Shown piece by piece: positions 41,298-46,293 of a stretch of DNA of 46,293 bases. Made by a program: the position numbers and the translations under genes. The notes below the pieces were generated by a model, which had not been told where the DNA came from, did no database searches, and saw nothing but the letters and a program-made list of their open reading frames with translations. How positions within the stretch are numbered: position 1 is the stretch's first letter; every line of letters begins with the position of its first letter. Source of the DNA: an uncultured Lachnospiraceae bacterium (GTDB lineage: Bacteria > Bacillota > Clostridia > Lachnospirales > Lachnospiraceae). The stretch covers positions 1 through 46,293 of the forward strand of contig CAMNTQ010000026.1 of NCBI GenBank assembly GCA_946558695.1. Direction: 5' to 3'.

Positions 41298-44225
41298 TCA
41301 GCGCTTTTTGCTGTTCAGCCAGTGGTTCATACGCTCGCTCAGCTTCGGAATATCCAGCGGCTTTGCAATATGTTCATTCATCCCGGATTCCCTGCTCATT
41401 GCAATGTCGTCAGGCGTCACATTGGCAGACAAAGCAATGATCGGTATCACGGCCGCATCAGAACGCGGAAGCTTGCGGATCGCACGGGTAGCTTCAAAGC
41501 CGTTCATCACAGGCATCTGGATATCCATAAGAATCATATCATAATACCCTTCCGGCATCTCGGCAAAGCGCTGCAGACCTTTCCGCCCGTCTGACGCGCA
41601 CTCTACCATAGCTCCGATTTCCCCGATCAGTTCCATAGCGATTTCCTGATTCAGCTCGTTATCCTCCACAAGAAGTACGCGGCAGCCTCTGAAAACGCCG
41701 TCCGATATATGATCCGTCTCCAAAGCCGACGCAGCTTCGCAGGACTCCGCCGGATTCTGAAGACGCAAAATGAGCGTCACCGTAAACTTCGTCCCCTCTC
41801 CCGGCACACTTTCTACACTGATGGCCCCGCCCATCATACGCGCAATATTCTGGGCGATGGACATTCCAAGACCGATGCCGTCGATCTGGCTGACCTTCGG
41901 ATCTTCCGCGCGGCTGAAAGGTTCAAAGATATGGCTTACAAATTCCTCCTCCATGCCGATTCCATTGTCACTGAAAACAAAATCATAGGAGCGGCATCCC
42001 CGTTCTCTCGATTCCCGTTCCGCAACGGATATTTCCAGTGTACCGCCGGAGGGCGTATATTTCACAGAATTCCCCAATATATTCAAAAACATCTGTTCAA
42101 GCCTCTGCCAGTCTCCGCAGACGTCCCCATGCTCCACCTGCATCGGACGCACATTGAGATTCAAGTTCTTTTCCCGGATACTTGGAAGGATGGAAGAAAC
42201 CATATCCCGCATAAGCTCGTTCAGGTTAAACGCAGATATATCTAAATGAAATCCTCCGGACTTAATCTGGCTGATATCCAACACTTCATTCAGCGTCGAG
42301 AGAAGCTGAAGACTTGACAGGGAAGCTTTGTCCAGACAGTTTTTCACTTTCTCCTGATCGTCCACATTGTCCGCCGCAATCTTGATCATGCCCATGATTC
42401 CGTTCATAGGCGTACGTATATTATGACTCATACAGGACAAAAAATCCTGTTTGGATGCATTGGCGTAATCCGCCGCTTCACAGGCTGCCTGAAGCGCCTG
42501 CTGCTCCCTCATCTCCCTGCGCTTGCTCTCCGTTACATCCTGCGCCGCATAAACGATGGAACGTACTTTTCCGCTGGCATCCGTCTGAGACATAACGGCG
42601 GTGCTGCGTATCCACCCGTATTCTTCCGGACCCGCGTCAGGATTCTCCGGCATCTTGCGGTAAGCATACGTCACGTACGGATTCTTTCTGCTGAGCGTCT
42701 TTCTCAGGTTTTTTATGCTCAGAACCCTGAGATATTCTTCCCTATCGTCCGGGTGGATAAACTTTTCTGCATAAGTCTGAAGCCCTGTGGCGTAATCCAC
42801 TTTGCCTTTCAGAGCCTCCTCCACTTCCTGAAGCTGCGTGACGCTCTGGAAGGTATCCTGCTCAAGATCCGCGTAATAGGTGGCAAAAAACATACCTCCT
42901 AACGTTCTGATGATATCCGCCCTCTCCTGCTCCTCCTTATGTCTTAGCTGCTCGTCAATCTTTTCCTGCGTGATGTCCCGTCCCAGAATATTCACGGATA
43001 TCCTGCTTCCCTGCCTAGAATAGATCACATGCTGCTCCAGCCACCGAAGAGAAGTCCCGGTCATGCGGTACTGGCAGATTTCCTCAGAATATTCCCTTGT
43101 AGCGGCGGCTTTCTGATACAAATGCTCCGGGCTCATAACCCGTCTGAAAGTCTCCGCGTCGTCCGGATGGACCGTGCTTTCAAGCGCCTGATGGAAATAC
43201 TGGTTATAATTTCCAGAAAGAATGCCGTTTAACCGGCTATTCTTACTCATCTGGCTGCTCTCATTGATCCAGATGCGCTCACATTGGCCATTTTCCAGAT
43301 AAACCGTAGTCATAACACTGTACCGGGATTTTAAGATCGCCGCAAGCTGCATATCCCGAAGCGTCAGCGCATGCTCCTGGCGCACACGCTTGTCCACATT
43401 CTGCAGAGCGAGGATCGTGTAATTCTTTGCACTGTATTTCTGTCCGTAATAGGCGATTACTGCCATATAGCGGTATTCGTGATCCTCCTCCCCGCGCCAC
43501 TGGCAGAGCATATCCGCTTTGTGCACGTCTGTATCCTTCATCCGGCGCAGCCCTTCCAATGAAAATCTTTCATAGAAGCTGTCCCGGTCCACGGGATGAA
43601 TCTGGTTCATAAGGCGGGAATTCAAAATCTCATCCCACTGGAGCGTCCATGATTTCCACCCGGTATGTGTATGCCCGTTCTCCCGGACAAGATTCGCCTC
43701 TCCGGTATTAAGATCCACGCCATACACCCCAAAGTTCTGCTCTCCCAGCGTACGGATAACCTCCTGTACTCGAACACTGGCTTCATCCAGTTCCAGACTC
43801 TCCCGAAAGATGTCATCGATATCCTTCACATATATATAAATGTACGGACTTTCTCTGTCCGAATCCGGCACCACTTCCATCAGGTTCCAGCGGAAATCAT
43901 CTCCCGAACGTCTCCGATAAGTGCAGCTCGGCACTTTCCCTCTGGACTTCAGCATCTTCTTCATATGCTCCGGACGGGTAAAGGATATAAAGCTATTCAT
44001 ATCATCGGGATGAATACCGCCGTCGTAAATAAACTGGCCGAGCCAGCTTGAAAAGCTGTCCGTGCCGTATCCGAAAGCCCGGTCTTTTGGGTTCGTCTTC
44101 ACCACCTCATAATGGTCTTTGGCAAGATCGACACGCAGTATCTTGTGGTATGTACTGCTGATTGCCTGCATATGACCGGTAATCGGTACTGTATTCAAAA
44201 TATTCTCATGCTCTTTACGGTCCAC
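41298..44225 (-). CDS. multi-PAS hybrid histidine kinase inserted between trmD and rplS
   Basis: 975 residues, no membrane segment. About four PAS-type sensor domains fill the first 600 residues (repeated HPDD/HPVD turns: GIHPDDMNSF, QIHPVDRDSF, TVHPDDAETF, FIHPDDREEY). Then HisKA near residue 610 (CMSHNIRTPMNGIMGM), HATPase (NILGNSVKYTPSGG, GIGLGMSIAQNI) and a receiver (ILMDIQMPVMNG). The residue after the catalytic His is Asn, where kinases normally have Asp or Glu. There is no output domain. It starts at GTG, 10 bp after trmD, behind GAAGGTGAGAAG, so it is read in the ribosomal operon. It resembles the two element-borne kinases in overall design. Confidence 0.93.
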   Translation of the reverse strand: MDRKEHENILNTVPITGHMQAISSTYHKILRVDLAKDHYEVVKTNPKDRAFGYGTDSFSSWLGQFIYDGGIHPDDMNSFISFTRPEHMKKMLKSRGKVPSCTYRRRSGDDFRWNLMEVVPDSDRESPYIYIYVKDIDDIFRESLELDEASVRVQEVIRTLGEQNFGVYGVDLNTGEANLVRENGHTHTGWKSWTLQWDEILNSRLMNQIHPVDRDSFYERFSLEGLRRMKDTDVHKADMLCQWRGEEDHEYRYMAVIAYYGQKYSAKNYTILALQNVDKRVRQEHALTLRDMQLAAILKSRYSVMTTVYLENGQCERIWINESSQMSKNSRLNGILSGNYNQYFHQALESTVHPDDAETFRRVMSPEHLYQKAAATREYSEEICQYRMTGTSLRWLEQHVIYSRQGSRISVNILGRDITQEKIDEQLRHKEEQERADIIRTLGGMFFATYYADLEQDTFQSVTQLQEVEEALKGKVDYATGLQTYAEKFIHPDDREEYLRVLSIKNLRKTLSRKNPYVTYAYRKMPENPDAGPEEYGWIRSTAVMSQTDASGKVRSIVYAAQDVTESKRREMREQQALQAACEAADYANASKQDFLSCMSHNIRTPMNGIMGMIKIAADNVDDQEKVKNCLDKASLSSLQLLSTLNEVLDISQIKSGGFHLDISAFNLNELMRDMVSSILPSIREKNLNLNVRPMQVEHGDVCGDWQRLEQMFLNILGNSVKYTPSGGTLEISVAERESRERGCRSYDFVFSDNGIGMEEEFVSHIFEPFSRAEDPKVSQIDGIGLGMSIAQNIARMMGGAISVESVPGEGTKFTVTLILRLQNPAESCEAASALETDHISDGVFRGCRVLLVEDNELNQEIAMELIGEIGAMVECASDGRKGLQRFAEMPEGYYDMILMDIQMPVMNGFEATRAIRKLPRSDAAVIPIIALSANVTPDDIAMSRESGMNEHIAKPLDIPKLSERMNHWLNSKKR

Positions 44226-44235
44226 CTTCTCACCT

Positions 44236-45030
44236 TCATTCTTCTATATTTTCTTCTTTGACACTCTCCGCCAGCAGAATTTCCGCCTCCGTAAGCAATG
44301 CTTTTTCTAAAAGATCGGGACGGTTCTTTGCTGTCCTGATGACAGACTGCTCCCGCCGCCATTTCTCCACATTCGCATGATGCCCGGAAAGAAGTACTTC
44401 CGGCACTCTTTTTTCGTGCCACACCTCCGGCCTTGAATACTGCGGATACTCTAAAAGGTTCTCCTGAAAGCTTTCAAACTCCGCCGACACATCATTATGG
44501 AGCACCCCCGGCACCAGCCTGGCGATCGCATCCACCATGACCATTGCCGGAAGCTCCCCGCCCGTCAGCACATAATCGCCGATCGACACATAATCCGTCA
44601 CAATCTCTTCCAGCACGCGCTCGTCAATTCCTTCATAATGCCCGCAGAGCAGGATCAATTCTTCTTCCTTTGCAAACTCCTCTGCCATAGACTGGTGAAA
44701 CGTCTGTCCCTGCGGCGAGAGATAAACTACCCTCGGCTTTTTCTGACCGCCGGGGTTTCCGGCTCCATCCGGCGCCACCTTATGTCTCTTTGACCGGATC
44801 CGCTCCTTTACAGCCTGATAACACTGGTACACCGGCTCTGCCTGCATAAGCATACCGGCTCCGCCGCCATAAGGATAATCATCCACGCTGTTATGTTTGT
44901 TGAATGCATAATCCCGTATATTAACCGCTTCCACAGACAAAAGCCCTTTGCTTACGGCTCTGCCTGTAATACTGGTATTCAATCCTTCCATTACCATATC
45001 CGGAAATAATGTCATGATATAAAAATCCAT
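44236..45030 (-). CDS. trmD: tRNA (guanine37-N1)-methyltransferase
   Basis: 264 residues. It methylates G37 next to the anticodon in tRNAs reading CNN/GG-type codons and prevents frameshifting. The knotted SAM site is visible: MDFYIMTLFPDMV at the start, YPYGGGAGMLMQAEPVY, VVYLSPQGQTF, LILLCGHYEGIDERV and SIGDYVLTGGELPAMVMVDA. C-terminal residues include the catalytic-region PQYSRPEVW. It is part of the rpsP-khpA-rimM-trmD-rplS block. A 140-bp gap with inverted repeats separates it from rimM. Confidence 0.98.
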   Translation of the reverse strand: MDFYIMTLFPDMVMEGLNTSITGRAVSKGLLSVEAVNIRDYAFNKHNSVDDYPYGGGAGMLMQAEPVYQCYQAVKERIRSKRHKVAPDGAGNPGGQKKPRVVYLSPQGQTFHQSMAEEFAKEEELILLCGHYEGIDERVLEEIVTDYVSIGDYVLTGGELPAMVMVDAIARLVPGVLHNDVSAEFESFQENLLEYPQYSRPEVWHEKRVPEVLLSGHHANVEKWRREQSVIRTAKNRPDLLEKALLTEAEILLAESVKEENIEE

Positions 45031-45170
45031 GCGCCGCGCCCTCTCTTATTCCTTAATGTTATGATATTGGGGTCAAAAGGTATTTTGCCCCCATGATGCC
45101 ATGGATTGTTCCGCACTTCGCGTCTACGCTCCGCTTCGGTCGTTGCCAAACAAGCGTCACTGGCATCATG
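45031..45170. repeat. inverted-repeat block between rimM and trmD
   Basis: A hairpin at about 45069-45092 (GGGGTCAAAA against TTTTGCCCCC) lies next to a larger fold-back whose ends are ATGATGCCA (45093-45101) and TGGCATCAT (45161-45169), with TTGTT/AACAA inside. No T tract, so termination inside the operon is not implied. It resembles the fold-back elements at 7-10 kb in style, not in sequence. Confidence 0.6.
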
Positions 45171-45677
45171 TTATACCAGTCCGTCCATCAGATGTATCTT
45201 CATCCTGCCCGCTTCCATATCCACTTCAAGGATACATTCTTTGATCGCCGGGATGAGTACCTCGCCGTACTTCTCACTGGCGACCGCATAGACGTCATTG
45301 GCCCCCGTCTCTATGACGTCTTTCAAAATGCCGAACGGCTCCCCATCCTCCGTCACAACCGAAAGCCCTATCATGTCGGCGACGAAATATTCGTCCTCCC
45401 CGAGAGGCACTGCATCCTCGCGGCTTACAAGCAGCGGACATTTTTTATATTTTTCAATATCATTTATATGATTAATCCCTTCAAATTTCAAAATGACAAA
45501 CTGTTTAAAAAACTTGACATTCGAAACTTTGAGGGGCAGTCTTTCTTTTCCCGTATCAAGAACTAACTTCTGCGCCTTTTTAAAGCGGGCCGGATCATCT
45601 GTCGTAGGAAACACCTTCACCTCTCCCCGTATGCCATGGGCGGCGGTGATCACTCCCACCTGAAGCATATCTTCCAT
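45171..45677 (-). CDS. rimM: 16S rRNA processing protein RimM
   Basis: 168 residues. It helps mature the 30S head by binding S19. N-terminal beta barrel with LQVGVITAAHGIRGEVKVFPTTDDPARF, then the PRC-barrel domain (EDEYFVADMIGLSVVTEDGEPFGILKDV, DVYAV, EVLIPAIKECILEVDMEAGRM). The start has AAGGAG about 11 nt upstream. It stands between khpA and trmD. Confidence 0.97.
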   Translation of the reverse strand: MEDMLQVGVITAAHGIRGEVKVFPTTDDPARFKKAQKLVLDTGKERLPLKVSNVKFFKQFVILKFEGINHINDIEKYKKCPLLVSREDAVPLGEDEYFVADMIGLSVVTEDGEPFGILKDVIETGANDVYAVASEKYGEVLIPAIKECILEVDMEAGRMKIHLMDGLV

Positions 45678-45737
45678 ATATACCGATACTCCTTATATCA
45701 ACTTTATGATTTATATCTCTTCTGCCATGATGTGCAA

Positions 45738-45767
45738 GAGACAGGCCATTCCCTTTTGACCTGTCTC
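45738..45767 (-). promoter_or_regulatory. hairpin between khpA and rimM
   Basis: GAGACAGG (45738-45745) pairs with CCTGTCTC (45760-45767) in the 107-bp gap. It has no T tract and may be an RNA processing or stability element. Confidence 0.5.
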
Positions 45768-45784
45768 CAATTACAATCATCCTA

Positions 45785-46015
45785 TTAATCCATAATGTCT
45801 ACAACCACTTTTTTATCTTCCTTGGCAGCAGCCGCTTTCACGACCGAACGGATTGCTTTCGCAATGCGCCCCTGCTTTCCGATGACTTTTCCCATATCGT
45901 TTTCAGCCACCCGGACTTCAATGACAGTAGTTTTCTTATCCTCTCGTTCTGTCACGACCACTTCCTCAGGAGAATCAACCAAAGCCTTTGTAATCACTTC
46001 TACTAATTCTTTCAT
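45785..46015 (-). CDS. khpA: KH-domain RNA-binding protein KhpA
   Basis: 76 residues. A single KH domain with the RNA-binding loop MGKVIGKQGRIAKAIRSVV; the partner of KhpB in Gram-positive bacteria and linked to small-RNA binding and cell-size control. ATG 46015 is chosen (GGAGG 9 nt upstream); the open frame before it (to 46036) lies in the intergenic space after rpsP. It lies 29 bp after rpsP in the conserved order. Confidence 0.96.
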   Translation of the reverse strand: MKELVEVITKALVDSPEEVVVTEREDKKTTVIEVRVAENDMGKVIGKQGRIAKAIRSVVKAAAAKEDKKVVVDIMD

Positions 46016-46044
46016 AATTATATACCTCCTGGGCATAGTGTGAT

Positions 46045-46290
46045 CTATTTTTCGATGCCGGCCGCTTTAAAGATCTTGCTTACAGTCTCTGTCGGCTGCG
46101 CACCTGTGCCAAGCCACTTCTTAGCCGCTTCTTCATTGACTGAAATCGCGCTCGGCTCACAGTTCGGATCATAGGTTCCGATCTCATCGATGAATTTACC
46201 GTCTCTTGGCGATCTGGAATCTGCCACGATGATTCTATAGAAAGGAGCCTTTTTCTGTCCCATTCTTCTTAATCTGATTTTTACTGCCAT
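46045..46290 (-). CDS. rpsP: 30S ribosomal protein S16
   Basis: 81 residues, complete; only its ribosome site is cut off by the window edge. Typical sequence: [39 protein letters not shown] and the tail [15 protein letters not shown]. It is the first known gene of the rpsP-khpA-rimM-trmD-(kinase)-rplS operon; ffh-ylxM would be expected further upstream. Confidence 0.98.
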   Translation of the reverse strand: MAVKIRLRRMGQKKAPFYRIIVADSRSPRDGKFIDEIGTYDPNCEPSAISVNEEAAKKWLGTGAQPTETVSKIFKAAGIEK

Positions 46291-46293
46291 TTT

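Noticed and set aside
45031-45170. Transcription terminator splitting the rimM-trmD operon
   Set aside because: The hairpins have no T tract on the minus strand, so I list them as repeats only.
1-46293. CRISPR arrays
   Set aside because: I found no set of regularly spaced direct repeats with unique spacers; the tandem repeats seen (27, 12 and 33 bp) have no spacers.

Overview
The window looks like a chromosomal segment of a spore-forming, anaerobic Firmicute, most likely a gut Lachnospiraceae member. The basis is the gene content and order: spoIIP-gpr-rpsT, the rpsP-khpA-rimM-trmD-rplS-lepB-rbgA-rnhB-yraN-pgeF block, a glycyl radical enzyme, and many YesM/YesN-type and hybrid sensor kinases. 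Genus and species cannot be fixed from sequence alone. Nearly everything is on the minus strand; only rpsT and a split ABC transporter operon are on the plus strand.

Layout. Positions 1-2.6 kb: a secreted acidic repeat protein that runs off the left edge, a lipoprotein and an orphan LytTR regulator. 2.7-7 kb: parE-parC (topoisomerase IV). 7-10.3 kb: spoIIP, gpr and rpsT, separated by long fold-back intergenic repeats. 10.5-12.3 kb: a polytopic membrane protein. 12.5-13.96 kb and 21.65-21.75 kb: an ABC transporter ATPase and a permease gene cut in two. 13.96-21.64 kb: a 7,687-bp integrated element sitting inside that permease gene. It carries a large serine recombinase, a coupled 54-residue protein and two hybrid histidine kinases.

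21.8-33.1 kb: a carbohydrate locus with a ROK kinase, a radical-SAM activase, a glycyl radical enzyme (GRE), a YesM/YesN two-component pair, a three-gene sugar ABC importer and a GmhA-like SIS isomerase. 33.1-35.6 kb: a chemoreceptor with a long leader, and tRNA-Thr(CGT). 35.7-46.3 kb: mscS, pgeF, yraN, rnhB, two signal peptidase I genes, rbgA and the ribosomal-protein/tRNA-modification operon, which has a 975-residue hybrid kinase inserted between trmD and rplS.

Two systems stand out. (1) The serine-recombinase element. Its borders can be read to the base: removing the DNA between two TATTTA cores rejoins a normal 265-residue permease, and the two element ends form near-identical inverted half-sites, as expected of a serine-integrase attP. 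Its cargo is signalling genes, with no relaxase or phage gene. (2) The GRE locus. The enzyme has a normal glycyl-radical motif (Gly691), but the thiyl-cysteine motif is GCNW instead of the GCVE of known dehydratases and lyases, so the usual general-base Glu is missing. The gene context (sugar importer, sugar kinase, phosphosugar isomerase) points to radical chemistry on a carbohydrate that I cannot assign to a described reaction.
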